A stretch of 64,000 nt of DNA from Kaistella solincola (GCF_000812875.1 NZ_JSYK01000002.1:558001-622000), one strand, 5' to 3'. Shown: positions 24,479 to 33,369, numbered from the stretch's first letter. The notes: a model not told the origin generated them from the letters alone. Numbers and translations are program-made.

Positions 24479-25234
24479 ATGAACGTGAAAAAGATTAGCA
24501 CCGTCATCATCGAAGATGAAAAACCCGCCGCGCGGAAACTACAACGCCTTTTAAGCGATTTTATTGATTTAGAAATAGTTGCAGTCTTGCATTCGGTGGA
24601 AGATGGTTTAGAATTTTTTGAAAAAAATCCGGCTCCGCAGCTCATTTTTTCGGATATTGTTCTGGGTGATGGACTGTCTTTTGACATTTTTGAAAAATTT
24701 CCCGTTAAAAGCTTCTTTATTTATACCACGGCCTTTGACCAATATACCCTGAAGGCTTTTAAGCTTAACTCGATTGATTATCTTCTAAAGCCAATCATGT
24801 CCGCAGATCTGGCACAAGCTATTGAAAAATACAAAAGTTTCTTACCTGCTGAAAGCAGTTATAATGCTCAGGAAATCAAAACCTTAATTAAAGAAGATAA
24901 GCAGAAATTATCCCGGATTTTGGTTAAAATTGGTTATAATTTAAAAATCATTCAGACAGCTGACGTAACCTGCTTTTTCAGCGAGAATAAAATCGTGTAT
25001 CTGCAGACATTTGAGCGCAGCTATCCGACGGATTTCACTTTAGATGAGCTTCAGGAAGTTTTGGACGAACAGAAATTCTTCCGGGTAAACAGGCAATTTA
25101 TTGTGAATTCTGATTTTATCAAAAACATTCATACTTCACCTGTTTTTAACATTGAACTTCTGGCTCAGCCAAATCAGGAAATAACGGTGAGCCGCGACCG
25201 AGTAAAGGATTTTAAGGATTGGCTGGCAAAATAA
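24479..25234 (+). CDS. LytTR-family response regulator
   Basis: A 251-residue DNA-binding response regulator. The receiver domain (about 1-120) has acidic residues IIEDEKPAARK, the phospho-acceptor Asp59 in LIFSDIVLGDG, the Thr switch in IYTTAFDQY and the Lys in DYLLKPI. The LytTR DNA-binding domain (about 145-250) has ILVKIGYNLKII, VYLQTFERSYPTDFTLDEL and FFRVNRQFIVNSDFI. It is the last gene of a kinase, 2TM protein, regulator operon. Target genes are not visible; LytTR sites are degenerate. Confidence 0.93.
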   Translation: MNVKKISTVIIEDEKPAARKLQRLLSDFIDLEIVAVLHSVEDGLEFFEKNPAPQLIFSDIVLGDGLSFDIFEKFPVKSFFIYTTAFDQYTLKAFKLNSIDYLLKPIMSADLAQAIEKYKSFLPAESSYNAQEIKTLIKEDKQKLSRILVKIGYNLKIIQTADVTCFFSENKIVYLQTFERSYPTDFTLDELQEVLDEQKFFRVNRQFIVNSDFIKNIHTSPVFNIELLAQPNQEITVSRDRVKDFKDWLAK

Positions 25235-25243
25235 ATTGTAAAT

Positions 25244-26329
25244 TTAGCCGGAAACTACAGCAGGCCGCTGACTTTGTTCTTTAACGCCTTCTTCGATGAT
25301 TTCTTCAATCATCGGTAAATCTTCTTTTTCAAGCGTTTCAATCTCTTTTTCTTGCAGTTTGTTATGAGGATTGATAAAAAAACTGCAGAAAAGGGGCAAA
25401 TGGTCGCTGCCGATATTTCTTAAAGTTTTAAAGTCTTTAATGAAAATATTGGTGGAGTGAAAAAACAGATCGATCGGAAAGCGCAGCAAGCGGTATTTTG
25501 CATGATAAGTGGAGACAAAGCCGCGACCAATTCTCGGATCAATCAGCTCCGATGTTTTACGGAACAGAATTGAAGAACGCGCCCACGCCACATTATTAAA
25601 ATCTCCCGCGACAACCACAGGTTCGCTCATTCCTCGCACTTTTTTACCGATTGTAAGCAATTCGCCATCGCGCTCTTTGGCGGTTTCTTCTTCAGTCGGA
25701 CTTGGCGGTGGCGGATGAACTCCAAAAAAGGTGAATTTTTGACCTTTGTTTGTAAATAATGTCGCTGCAATGCTGGGTAAATCGTCCGCGACAAAGTAAT
25801 TAACCTTTATATCTTCGACTTTTAGTTTGGTGTAAAGATGAATTCCGTAAGTGTTTTCTAAAGGAACTTTCTTTGAATTTGGGTATTGATCTTCAATCGC
25901 GGTCAGTGCGTCTTCCCACGCCTGATTGCTTTCCATAGTGAGTAAAATATCCGGCTTTGTTTCTTTTACCAGATCGATCAGTTTTCCATAATCCTTATTG
26001 AATTGGTAAACATTCACCGAAATTATTGAAACTAAATCATAGGGCATTTTCGTGTTTTTAGCCGGATTTCTGCGGTATAACGTGGTATATGGCAACAGAA
26101 TTATCACATGATTTGCGATAAGTCCAATGTGGAGTAAAACAGTTATCCAAAAAAAGGTGCTTTTATCCGCTAAAAAAATCAGCCCGAAAAGCAACGTGAG
26201 AAACTGCAGCGCCACAATTTGTATGCGCGCAAATTCCCAGATCCGGAAAAACCAGTGCTGATGGCTGATAAACGGTAATATGCTGGCGATAATGGTAATC
26301 GCTGATAAAATGTAGAATGCTAATTGCAT
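25244..26329 (-). CDS. Membrane-anchored endonuclease/exonuclease/phosphatase (EEP) family protein
   Basis: A 361-residue protein with three hydrophobic segments in the first 90 residues and an EEP catalytic domain after them. EEP signatures include ILLTMESNQAWEDAL (metal-binding Glu), FFGVHPPPPSP, VVVAGDFNNVAWARS (Asp-Phe-Asn catalytic block) and NIGSDHLPLFCSF (Asp-His near the end of the fold). A Glu-rich tail follows. The domain probably faces the periplasm. The substrate may be nucleic acid, phosphoinositide-like or other phosphodiesters. A second protein of the same plan is encoded at 46978-47955. It converges with the LytTR gene (9-base gap). Confidence 0.85.
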   Translation of the reverse strand: MQLAFYILSAITIIASILPFISHQHWFFRIWEFARIQIVALQFLTLLFGLIFLADKSTFFWITVLLHIGLIANHVIILLPYTTLYRRNPAKNTKMPYDLVSIISVNVYQFNKDYGKLIDLVKETKPDILLTMESNQAWEDALTAIEDQYPNSKKVPLENTYGIHLYTKLKVEDIKVNYFVADDLPSIAATLFTNKGQKFTFFGVHPPPPSPTEEETAKERDGELLTIGKKVRGMSEPVVVAGDFNNVAWARSSILFRKTSELIDPRIGRGFVSTYHAKYRLLRFPIDLFFHSTNIFIKDFKTLRNIGSDHLPLFCSFFINPHNKLQEKEIETLEKEDLPMIEEIIEEGVKEQSQRPAVVSG

Positions 26330-26494
26330 AAATTACAAAAGATAAACTTTGATGTCTGGAACTACGCAAAAATCGGACTAAAAATAATTAAATCTTAAAA
26401 GGCTGCAGTTTCCATGTGCTTTTCCAATGGTTTTGCCTCAAAACTGTCATTTATAAATTGGAAAATTTTAGGCTTTTAACACCGAAAAAATTAG

Positions 26495-27365
26495 TTATTC
26501 AACGTGATCTTTTTGTGATTTAAGCTTTTTCAGCAATTCTACCTCGTTTGCGGCAATTTTTCGCGCAAATAACTTGTTGCTATTTACAAGGTTATCAAAA
26601 TATTCCATTGTTAAAAATGCGGGACCAAGACCATCTTCTTCCCAGTCCATAAATCTTAGAGAGTCATTAATCATATTTTGTGCGTGTATAGAATTCATCA
26701 ACACCGTTTGGAAATAAAATTCTTCGGCCACATAAGTGTTGTGCAAGCGTTTATAAATAGCTGGTCTTTCGGATGTAAAATCGATGACGTATTTCAGAAT
26801 GTTCCGCGGTAAAGTCCAGTAAGTAGAGCCACCATATAATTTTTCTTTGAAATAAATTTTCCGCTTAAAATGTAGTTTTTTCTGAATTTGCAAGGTCCAC
26901 CTGATAACTCGTTCGCCAAATTTGGTAAAGGGGTTGAATTGCGTATTTAAATAATAATATTCCAGCCTGTCTATTCCACCGTTCTTCCAGCTTGGCTTAA
27001 GCACACTGAAAAATTCCATATAACCTTTCAGATCTTCGTCTGGAGAAAGCAACAAATTATTTATATAGTTGATGTTTTTGAGCAGTAATAACGTGGAAGT
27101 AGGCATTTTCACCGTCTTTCAGCGGAATTCTTGAAAGATGAAGAAAAGCATTCAGATGATTAAGCCCACCCCAATTAATCACATATTTCCTCTCAATGCA
27201 TTTCACATTTTCCTTGCTCGAAACTTTTGAAATGATGTTTTCATCCACTTTGCTTTTCTTATCAATGTGAATGTAAATATTGTAATCATCGGCCGGAAAT
27301 TCCTCAACTAGATTTGCAAGTTGCTGAAAATCTTTGTAAGCGGTAATCAGTATAGCATGTTTCAT
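26495..27365 (-). pseudogene. Broken core-2/I-branching-type glycosyltransferase (frameshift)
   Basis: Two overlapping minus-strand reading frames together look like one glycosyltransferase of the core-2/I-branching beta-1,6-N-acetylglucosaminyltransferase family (PF02485). The upstream frame (27365-27057) begins MKHAILITAYKDFQQLANL and has YIHIDKKSKVDE and NWGGLNHLNAFL, then goes out of frame after YFHVITAQ. The downstream frame (to 26495) continues with YINNLLLSPDEDLKGYMEFF, YGGSTYWTLPRN and YVAEEFYFQTVLMNS. The break is near 27070-27085. The residues expected there, an SGxDFP-like block, are absent, so a small deletion rather than a simple homopolymer error is likely. Both halves remain otherwise intact, so the loss looks recent. 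Confidence 0.75.
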
Positions 27366-27380
27366 TTGCTAAAATTAAAA

Positions 27381-27402
27381 TTTGCCCATTGAGCAGGGCA
27401 AA
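27381..27402. repeat. Small hairpin upstream of the broken glycosyltransferase
   Basis: TTTGCCC and GGGCAAA flank the loop ATTGAGCA. It is similar to the AAATTTGCC-type palindromes elsewhere in the window. Confidence 0.5.
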
Positions 27403-27496
27403 AACTTATTTCTTTTAAAAATACACATTTTCAACATATTACATATTTACATTTTCAAAAAAATCGAGAAGAAATAGTAAAAATTCATGGAGTATT

Positions 27497-27535
27497 CAAA
27501 AAATTTCGCCTTCTAACGGCATATTTTCGGTTTTT
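27497..27535 (+). repeat. Copy of the dispersed small palindrome family
   Basis: AAATTTCGCC, then TTCTAACGGC and ATATTTTCGGTTTTT. The arrangement (A-rich arm, CTAA-like loop, T-rich arm, CGGTTTTT tail) follows the family seen most clearly at 35960-35996. Confidence 0.45.
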
Positions 27536-27536
27536 A

Positions 27537-27572
27537 CCAAAAAAATTCCTCTCGAAAAATCGAAAGGAATTT
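27537..27572 (-). terminator. Rho-independent terminator of mnmA
   Basis: Arms AAATTCCT and AGGAATTT with an inner TCGA/TCGA pairing form a stem 20 bases after the mnmA stop. On the minus strand it is followed by a run of T residues. Confidence 0.75.
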
Positions 27573-27591
27573 AAATGAATTTAAAATATTT

Positions 27592-28779
27592 TTACGAAAT
27601 CACGCCACTTCCCACCAACTCATCTTCCTGATACCACGCTGCAAACTGTCCTTCTGCAATCGCAGACTGTGGATTTTCAAACTCGATATACAAACCTTCC
27701 TCAAACTGATAAAGCGTCGCTTCTTCCAAAGGTTGTCGGTACCGGATTCGCGCTTTTACTTTCATTGATTCTCCATTTTTCAGACGTAAATCTTCGCGAA
27801 CCCAATGAACTTCGGAGTTTACTATTTTCAGAGCTTTGCGGAAAAGCCCCGGAAAATTCTTGCCTTCACCAACGAAGATGAGGTTCTTTTCAATATCGCG
27901 TGAGATCATAAAACACGATTCCACATGTCCTCCGATGCCCAAACCTTTGCTTTGCCCGATGGTGAAATAATGCGCGCCTTGGTGTTTTCCGATCACTTTT
28001 CCGTCGGTTTTTTCGTATTTTATTTTTTCAGCTAAAAACTGCAGTTCTTCCAATTTAGAAGAAAATTCCGGAATTCCGCGGTTATAACCGTCAAAATCTT
28101 TAAAAATCTCTACTATTTCTCCTTCTTTCGGTTCAAGCTGCTGCTGCAAAAATGTCGGTAAACTCACTTTCCCGATGAAACACAAACCTTGCGAATCTTT
28201 TTTCTCTGCCGTCACCAAACCCATTTCGCGCGCAATTTCGCGCACTTCAGGTTTCGTCAACTCACCAATCGGGAAAAGCGACCGCGACAGCTGCTCCTGA
28301 CTCAGTTGGCACAGAAAATACGACTGGTCTTTATTGTCATCTTTACCGGCTAAAAGGTGAAAAATTTCTTTACCATTTTCATCAAAAGTCGAGTTCACGC
28401 GCGCGTAATGTCCCGTTGCAACCTTCTCAGCGCCAAGCGATAAGGCTGTTTTCATAAAGACATCAAACTTCACTTCGCGGTTACACAAAACATCGGGATT
28501 GGGCGTTCGTCCGTTTTTATATTCCTCAAACATATAATCCACGATTTTCTCCTTATAAAGCTCGCTCATGTCAATTACCTGAAACGGTATTCCAAGCTTT
28601 TGCGCCACCATCAAAGCATCATTACTGTCCTCAATCCACGGACATTCGTCCTCCAAAGTGACCGAAGCATCGTTCCAGTTCCGCATAAAAAGCGCTACCA
28701 CATCATGACCTTGTTTTTGCAGCAAATACGCTGCAACACTGGAATCCACGCCTCCAGAAAGGCCTACTACAATTTTCAT
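27592..28779 (-). CDS. mnmA: tRNA-specific 2-thiouridylase MnmA
   Basis: Installs the 2-thio group on wobble U34 of tRNA-Lys, Glu and Gln, using ATP. The PP-loop [16 protein letters not shown] (about 4-19) binds ATP. The two catalytic cysteines are in [11 protein letters not shown] and [12 protein letters not shown], and GHYARV and [13 protein letters not shown]-type blocks are conserved. The 395 residues are in the normal range. The C-terminal beta-barrel has KARIRYRQP and [17 protein letters not shown] TAnnTTTG element lies 56 bases upstream and a terminator follows. It works on the same base as mnmG. Confidence 0.96.
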   Translation of the reverse strand: MKIVVGLSGGVDSSVAAYLLQKQGHDVVALFMRNWNDASVTLEDECPWIEDSNDALMVAQKLGIPFQVIDMSELYKEKIVDYMFEEYKNGRTPNPDVLCNREVKFDVFMKTALSLGAEKVATGHYARVNSTFDENGKEIFHLLAGKDDNKDQSYFLCQLSQEQLSRSLFPIGELTKPEVREIAREMGLVTAEKKDSQGLCFIGKVSLPTFLQQQLEPKEGEIVEIFKDFDGYNRGIPEFSSKLEELQFLAEKIKYEKTDGKVIGKHQGAHYFTIGQSKGLGIGGHVESCFMISRDIEKNLIFVGEGKNFPGLFRKALKIVNSEVHWVREDLRLKNGESMKVKARIRYRQPLEEATLYQFEEGLYIEFENPQSAIAEGQFAAWYQEDELVGSGVIS

Positions 28780-28834
28780 ATTTTCAAAAAATTAAGAAAA
28801 AATTACCGGTTATTTGACCGAATTTTTCAGATTG

Positions 28835-28842
28835 CAAATTTA
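28835..28842 (-). promoter_or_regulatory. Candidate -7 promoter element for mnmA
   Basis: The minus strand reads TAAATTTG (TAnnTTTG) 56 bases before the mnmA ATG. Confidence 0.45.
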
Positions 28843-28900
28843 CGATAATTAAAGCTATTTTTAGGAGCAGCCAGGATCTCGCTCCTTTCTAAGATGGGTT

Positions 28901-28968
28901 CCCGCTCTTCGCTGTATCTTTCTCCCGGAAGCTCCCGGGCGAAAGGATGCCGCTGCGATCGGGGCTAG
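28901..28968 (-). ncRNA. Structured intergenic element, copy A (Flavo-1 RNA-like)
   Basis: Read on the minus strand it has a conserved 5' half (CTAGCCCCGATCGCAGCGG then CATCC), a central hairpin (TTTCgCCCGG pairing with CCGGGaGAAA around GAGCTT), and a conserved 3' half (GATACAGCG, AAGAGCGGG). CCCCG at the start can pair with CGGG at the end. A second copy at 36017-36082 has the same halves around a different hairpin sequence, so pairing is kept while sequence changes. The layout resembles the Flavo-1 RNA motif of Bacteroidota as I remember it; a covariance search is needed to confirm. It lies in the 307-base spacer between mnmA and the outer-membrane protein gene, which otherwise holds only promoter candidates. 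Confidence 0.6.
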
Positions 28969-29059
28969 AAGCCGGTTTTTCCCTATTAACCAGATTTTTT
29001 ACCTGCTATAACTCCGCATTTTTTCAAATTATAGAAAATGGCAATTACATAAATTGTGG

Positions 29060-29067
29060 TATTTTTG
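29060..29067 (+). promoter_or_regulatory. Candidate -7 promoter element for the 29087 gene
   Basis: TATTTTTG (TAnnTTTG) lies 19 bases before the ATG at 29087. Confidence 0.45.
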
Positions 29068-29086
29068 AAAGATAAACACCTTCATC

Positions 29087-29623
29087 ATGAAAAATTTTTT
29101 CGGCCTTATTTTCAGCTTTTTTCTGATTTTGTCAAATGCGCAGATCAGCACGTCCACAGCGCTTGATAAAGATTCAAAATGGACCATCGGTGGTTACGCC
29201 GGTTTGGGCGGAAGTTTCGGAAGTGGTGGCGGCGGCACTTCGGTGTATCTTTCACCGCGCGTTGGTTATAAACTTACTGAAAACCTTGAAACGGGACTCG
29301 CAACCAATTTTACCTGGTCCAATTCCAAATATTATTCAGCGACAACTTTTGGTGTCGGGCCATTTCTGAATTATTATTTTGCCCGGAATTTTTTCCTCAG
29401 CGGAATGTTTCAGGAATATTTCTTCAACCAAAAAAATAAAATCGACAATCTGAAATATTCGGGTGACGAAGCTGCGCTTTATCTTGGCGGCGGTTACATG
29501 CAGAAAATTGGTGAACGTGCGTATATGCAGATTGGCGGAATGTATAATGTGCTGTATGACAAAAATGATTCGGTTTTTGGCAGCGGTTTTATCCCGAATG
29601 TGGGTGTAGTTTTCGGACTTTAA
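29087..29623 (+). CDS. Small outer-membrane beta-barrel protein
   Basis: A 178-residue protein with a signal peptide (MKNFFGLIFSFFLILSNAQ) and a body of alternating aromatic and polar strands typical of an 8-stranded barrel: WTIGGYAGLGGSFGSGGGG, VYLSPRVGYKLTENLETGL, FGVGPFLNYYFARNFFLSG and a terminal FIPNVGVVFGL. It resembles the outer-membrane protein beta-barrel domain family common in Bacteroidota (OmpA-barrel/OprF-like). No enzymatic motif is seen. It appears monocistronic, preceded by a promoter candidate and followed by 273 gene-free bases. Confidence 0.8.
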   Translation: MKNFFGLIFSFFLILSNAQISTSTALDKDSKWTIGGYAGLGGSFGSGGGGTSVYLSPRVGYKLTENLETGLATNFTWSNSKYYSATTFGVGPFLNYYFARNFFLSGMFQEYFFNQKNKIDNLKYSGDEAALYLGGGYMQKIGERAYMQIGGMYNVLYDKNDSVFGSGFIPNVGVVFGL

Positions 29624-29631
29624 TTCAAATA

Positions 29632-29760
29632 AAATTCCGAAAAAAAATGGCCTTTTAACCGGGAAAAATTTCAGCATTTTCAAAAGCAAAATTATCTTCG
29701 ATACCAAAATTAAATTTGAAAAAATTTGCCCTTAAAGCCGCTAAAAAACTGGTTTTGAAA
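29632..29760. repeat. Decayed copies of the small palindrome family
   Basis: Two stretches resemble the dispersed family: AAATGGCCTTTTAACCGGG followed by AAAAATTTCAGC at about 29645-29677, and AAATTTGCCCTTAAAGCCG followed by CTAAAAAACTGG at about 29720-29755. Stems are imperfect. No gene is seen in 29624-29896. Confidence 0.35.
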
Positions 29761-29896
29761 AATTTAAAATAAAAGATCTGCCAACGGAATACCTTTTGCT
29801 GAAAATTTTTCGCAGAATCGCCGGTTTTGCTGTTCAATTGAAATGGTTTTGAAATACCGTATCTTTATGAAATTCTAACATTAAAATATAAATATT

Positions 29897-30400
29897 ATGA
29901 AAATCACAACACTTTCTACGTTATTTTTCGGCGCCGTTGTCGCGGTTTCGTGTACTACAACTAAATCTTACGTTGTAAATTCCAAAAGCGGAACCGATAC
30001 GCAGGGAACAGCAAAATTTAAGCAGGTAGGTTCTAAAGTTCAAATGGATTTGAATGTTTACAAACTTACACCGGGCATTCACGCGGTACATATTCATGAA
30101 ACAGGCGATTGTTCAGCAACCGACGCGAGTTCAGCAGGCGGCCACTGGAATCCAACTTCTGATATGCACGGCAGATGGGGCAATGACGAACACCACATGG
30201 GTGACATCGGAAATTTAGTTGCTGATAAAGACGGAACTGCAAGACTGACTTTCAGCACTGATAAATGGTGTTTAGGTTGTGCAGACTCTAATGAAAATAT
30301 CATCGGGAAAGCCATCGTAATTCATGCTGATAAAGATGATTTTAAAACTCAACCAACCGGAAATGCCGGTGGTAGAGTAGGTTGTGTGGAAATAAAATAA
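29897..30400 (+). CDS. sodC: Cu-Zn superoxide dismutase family lipoprotein
   Basis: A 167-residue periplasmic superoxide dismutase that removes superoxide from outside the cytoplasm. The N-terminus has a lipoprotein-type signal (FFGAVVAVSCTTT, Cys about 19). Copper and zinc ligands are in HAVHIHETGDC, GGHWNPTSDMHGRW and HHMGDIGNL; IVIHADKDDFKTQPTGNAGG supplies the last Cu ligand and Asp; GGRVGCVEI carries the catalytic Arg and a disulfide Cys. The HGRW and CLGCADSNEN segments are unusual compared with classical SodC but metal ligands look complete. It is followed by a bidirectional terminator shared with clpC. Confidence 0.9.
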   Translation: MKITTLSTLFFGAVVAVSCTTTKSYVVNSKSGTDTQGTAKFKQVGSKVQMDLNVYKLTPGIHAVHIHETGDCSATDASSAGGHWNPTSDMHGRWGNDEHHMGDIGNLVADKDGTARLTFSTDKWCLGCADSNENIIGKAIVIHADKDDFKTQPTGNAGGRVGCVEIK

Positions 30401-30422
30401 TACGTTACTTTTTTTAAAATAA

Positions 30423-30457
30423 AAATCCGCCACTGAATTTTCAGTGACGGATTTTTT
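30423..30457. terminator. Bidirectional terminator between sodC and clpC
   Basis: Arms AAATCCG/CGGATTT and CACTGAA/TTCAGTG with one internal mismatch form a strong stem, flanked by A-rich and T-rich runs on both sides. It sits between convergent sodC and clpC. Confidence 0.88.
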
Positions 30458-30472
30458 ATAATTTATTCCGGC

Positions 30473-32992
30473 TTATTTTGCCGAAGTTTTCTTTTTTACC
30501 GGTTCGCCTTCTAAGGCATCTTTAGCTTCGTTTACTTTTAAAACTACAGTTCCGCCTTCGGCTAACTGTTTGTTTACAAGCATTTCTGCCAACAGATCTT
30601 CGATATATTTCTGGATTGCACGTTTCAAAGGCCTTGCTCCAAAATCTTTGTCCCAACCTTTCTCTGCGATAAAATCTTTCGCATCATCGGTCAGTTCAAC
30701 TTTATAATTCAGTTTTTCAAGACGTTTGTAGAGTTTGTTCAATTCCAGATCGATAATTTTTGAAATATCTTCTTTTTCAAGATTGTTGAAGATTACAATA
30801 TCATCAATTCTGTTCAAAAATTCCGGAGCAAAGGCTTTTTTCAAAGCATTTTCAATCGTACTTCTGGCTCTTGCATCGGTATTGGATTTCTTCGCAGTAG
30901 TTCCGAAACCTACACCGTCACCGAAATCTTTCAGGTCACGTGTACCAATATTTGAAGTCAAAATAATAATCGTGTTTCTAAAATCGATTTTTCTACCCAA
31001 AGAATCGGTAACAAAACCTTCATCTAAAATCTGCAACAAAATGTTGAAAACATCCGGATGCGCTTTTTCTATTTCATCTAAAAGCACCACGGCGTAAGGT
31101 TTTCTGCGAACCGCTTCAGTAAGCTGACCACCTTCTTCGTAGCCAACATATCCCGGAGGCGCGCCCACCAAACGTGAAACCGCGAATTTTTCCATGTATT
31201 CACTCATGTCGATTCGGATTAATGCTTCGTCAGAATCGAAAAGTTCACGGGCCATTACTTTTGCAAGCTCAGTTTTACCAACACCGGTGGTTCCGAGGAA
31301 AATAAAAGTTCCGATTGGCCTGTTTGGATCTTTCAATCCGGCACGGTTTCTCTGGATGGCTTTCACCACTTTTTTCACCGCATCGGTTTGGCCGATCACT
31401 TTGCCGTTCAGCATGTCGTCCATCTGCGAAAGTTTGTCAAGCTCGTTTTTACCAACTTTCGTAACCGGAATTCCGCTCATCATAGAAACTACTTCCGCAA
31501 CATTTTCTTCGGTTACGGTTTCTTTTTTCTCTTTCACATCTTTATCCCAGGCTTCCTGCGCAAGATTTAGTTCAATTTGCAACCGTTCCTCTTCATCTTT
31601 CAGTTTTCGCGCTTCCAGGTAATCCTGTTTTTTTACTGCTTGCTGTTTTTGCTCTTTTATGGTTTCGATATTGGTTTCAAACTCAATAATCTGAGTCGGG
31701 ACTTTCATATTTTTAATATAAACACGCGAGCCGGCTTCGTCCATCGCGTCAATAGCTTTGTCGGGTAAAAAACGGTCGGTAATATAACGTGAAGTCAAGT
31801 TCACACACGCTTTTATCGCTTCGTCCGTATAAGTCACGTTGTGATGATCTTCGTATTTATCTTTAATCTGATTCAAAATCTGAATGGTTTCATCTACAGT
31901 TGTAGGTTCTACCATTACTTTTTGAAAACGTCTTTCGAGCGCCCCATCTTTTTCGATATATTGGCGATATTCATCTAAAGTTGTTGCACCAATACATTGG
32001 ATTTCACCTCGCGCTAATGCAGGTTTAAACATATTCGACGCGTCCAGGCTTCCGGTAGAACTTCCGGCGCCAACGATGGTATGCAACTCATCAATAAATA
32101 AAATGACGTCGCGGTTTTTTTCAAGCTCGGTCATAATTGCTTTCATGCGCTCTTCGAACTGGCCACGGTATTTTGTCCCTGCAACCAAACTCGCTAAATC
32201 CAGCGTAATCACACGTTTGCCATAAAGCACACGCGATACTTTTTTCTGCTGAATTCTTAAAGCTAAACCTTCGGCAATGGCAGATTTACCCACGCCCGGC
32301 TCACCGATAAGCAACGGATTGTTTTTCTTTCTTCGCGAAAGAATCTGCGACACGCGTTCGATTTCTTTTTCTCTTCCGATAACCGGATCCAGTTTTCCTT
32401 CCCGCGCTAAAGTGGTCAAATCACGCCCAAAATTATCTAAAGTTGGTGTTTTGCTTTTGCCGGTTCCTATATTTCCTGTTGGTTTACGCATTTGTCCGAA
32501 CTCTTCACGCTCTTCATCGTCATCGTAAGCACTCATTTTCGGATTTTGACCGGAATTTTTCAACAATTTCTGGTATTCCCGCGAAATCATTTCATAGTCA
32601 ATATCGTAAGAACTTAAAATACTGGTGGTGGGATCTTCCGATTTATAAAGAATTCCGAGTAATAGGTGCACGGTATTTATTTCTGCGCTCTGGTATTGTC
32701 TGCATTCCAGTTCGGAACGTTTTACGGCCTGGTCAGCCATTTTGGTGAAAGATATCTTGTCGCTTTCCACAGAAAACGGGTTTAAGCTCGCCACCGACAT
32801 GGTTTCGATTTTTCTTTTGATTTGGGTTAAATCGGCTCCCAAAGTTTGCATAATTTCCTTCGCTGAATTTTCGGTGGAAATAATCCCGAGAAGGAAATGT
32901 TCTGTATTCAGAAACTCGCTGTGCAAGCGTCTGGCTTCGTTTTTACTGAGCTTAAAGACTTGGTCTAACCCAGCTGAAAATTGATGATCCAT
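30473..32992 (-). CDS. clpC: Clp protease ATP-binding subunit ClpC
   Basis: An 839-residue class I AAA+ unfoldase that feeds substrates to ClpP. The N-terminal Clp_N double repeat (about 1-145) has HSEFLNTEHFLLGI. The first ATPase domain has GEPGVGKSAIAEGL (about 230), VILFIDELHTIVGAG and GALERRFQKV. A UVR-like segment (QDYLEARKLKDEEERL) in the middle distinguishes ClpC from ClpA and ClpB. The second ATPase domain has GTTGVGKTELAK (about 567), VVLLDEIEKAHPDV and AFAPEFLNRIDDIV. The C-terminal tail (PVKKKTSAK) is basic. A promoter element and a small palindrome lie upstream. Confidence 0.95.
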   Translation of the reverse strand: MDHQFSAGLDQVFKLSKNEARRLHSEFLNTEHFLLGIISTENSAKEIMQTLGADLTQIKRKIETMSVASLNPFSVESDKISFTKMADQAVKRSELECRQYQSAEINTVHLLLGILYKSEDPTTSILSSYDIDYEMISREYQKLLKNSGQNPKMSAYDDDEEREEFGQMRKPTGNIGTGKSKTPTLDNFGRDLTTLAREGKLDPVIGREKEIERVSQILSRRKKNNPLLIGEPGVGKSAIAEGLALRIQQKKVSRVLYGKRVITLDLASLVAGTKYRGQFEERMKAIMTELEKNRDVILFIDELHTIVGAGSSTGSLDASNMFKPALARGEIQCIGATTLDEYRQYIEKDGALERRFQKVMVEPTTVDETIQILNQIKDKYEDHHNVTYTDEAIKACVNLTSRYITDRFLPDKAIDAMDEAGSRVYIKNMKVPTQIIEFETNIETIKEQKQQAVKKQDYLEARKLKDEEERLQIELNLAQEAWDKDVKEKKETVTEENVAEVVSMMSGIPVTKVGKNELDKLSQMDDMLNGKVIGQTDAVKKVVKAIQRNRAGLKDPNRPIGTFIFLGTTGVGKTELAKVMARELFDSDEALIRIDMSEYMEKFAVSRLVGAPPGYVGYEEGGQLTEAVRRKPYAVVLLDEIEKAHPDVFNILLQILDEGFVTDSLGRKIDFRNTIIILTSNIGTRDLKDFGDGVGFGTTAKKSNTDARARSTIENALKKAFAPEFLNRIDDIVIFNNLEKEDISKIIDLELNKLYKRLEKLNYKVELTDDAKDFIAEKGWDKDFGARPLKRAIQKYIEDLLAEMLVNKQLAEGGTVVLKVNEAKDALEGEPVKKKTSAK

Positions 32993-33024
32993 ATAATGTT
33001 TCTCGTCTTTTTATTTAATAATTA

Positions 33025-33038
33025 CTTACTTCAGTAAG
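33025..33038. promoter_or_regulatory. Small inverted repeat in the clpC leader
   Basis: CTTACT and AGTAAG separated by TC, lying between the -7 element and the clpC start. It could be a repressor operator or chance. Confidence 0.35.
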
Positions 33039-33046
33039 CGTCAAAC

Positions 33047-33054
33047 CAAAGTTA
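33047..33054 (-). promoter_or_regulatory. Candidate -7 promoter element for clpC
   Basis: The minus strand reads TAACTTTG (TAnnTTTG) 54 bases before the clpC ATG. Confidence 0.45.
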
Positions 33055-33123
33055 CAAATACTTTACCAAAAACTATTTCTGACGATATGGCAGTTAATAT
33101 TTTCTTAATTCGCTGAAAATGTT

Positions 33124-33131
33124 TAGGTTTG
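33124..33131 (+). promoter_or_regulatory. Candidate -7 promoter element for the 33151 operon
   Basis: TAGGTTTG (TAnnTTTG) lies 19 bases before the ATG at 33151. Confidence 0.45.
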
Positions 33132-33150
33132 TCTCCCAAAAAAATTAAGC

Positions 33151-33369
33151 ATGAACCCAGAAATTACCAATATCATCGGTTACGCCGCATCTTTCTTCAT
33201 CGTCCTGAGTTTCGTGCTGAAAGACATCAGAAAGATCAGAATCGTAAACCTTGTTGGCTGTATCTGTTTTGTGATTTATGGTATTTTCAGCGATTACCTT
33301 TGGCCCATCATCATTCCAAATGCTATTTTATGTGGCGTTCAGGTTTATCATTTGGTTAAAAAGGCGTAA
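33151..33369 (+). CDS. Small membrane protein, YgjV/SemiSWEET-like
   Basis: A 72-residue protein with about three membrane helices: IIGYAASFFIVLSFVL, IVNLVGCICFVIYGIF and LWPIIIPNAILCGVQVY, linked by a short charged loop (KDIRKIRI). The repeat layout and the Asn-containing helix ends resemble half-transporters of the SemiSWEET group and the YgjV family; the exact family cannot be settled by eye. A promoter element lies just upstream. The glycosyltransferase follows 9 bases downstream, so it may head a four-gene operon. Confidence 0.75.
   Translation: MNPEITNIIGYAASFFIVLSFVLKDIRKIRIVNLVGCICFVIYGIFSDYLWPIIIPNAILCGVQVYHLVKKA

Noticed and set aside
28861-28900. A tRNA-like or rRNA fragment in the GC-rich spacer before the 29087 gene
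   Set aside because: No cloverleaf or CCA end could be built; the GC-rich part is explained by the structured element.
31194-31622. Open frames opposite clpC
   Set aside because: Antisense to conserved AAA+ motifs; Ser/Phe-rich composition typical of shadow frames.
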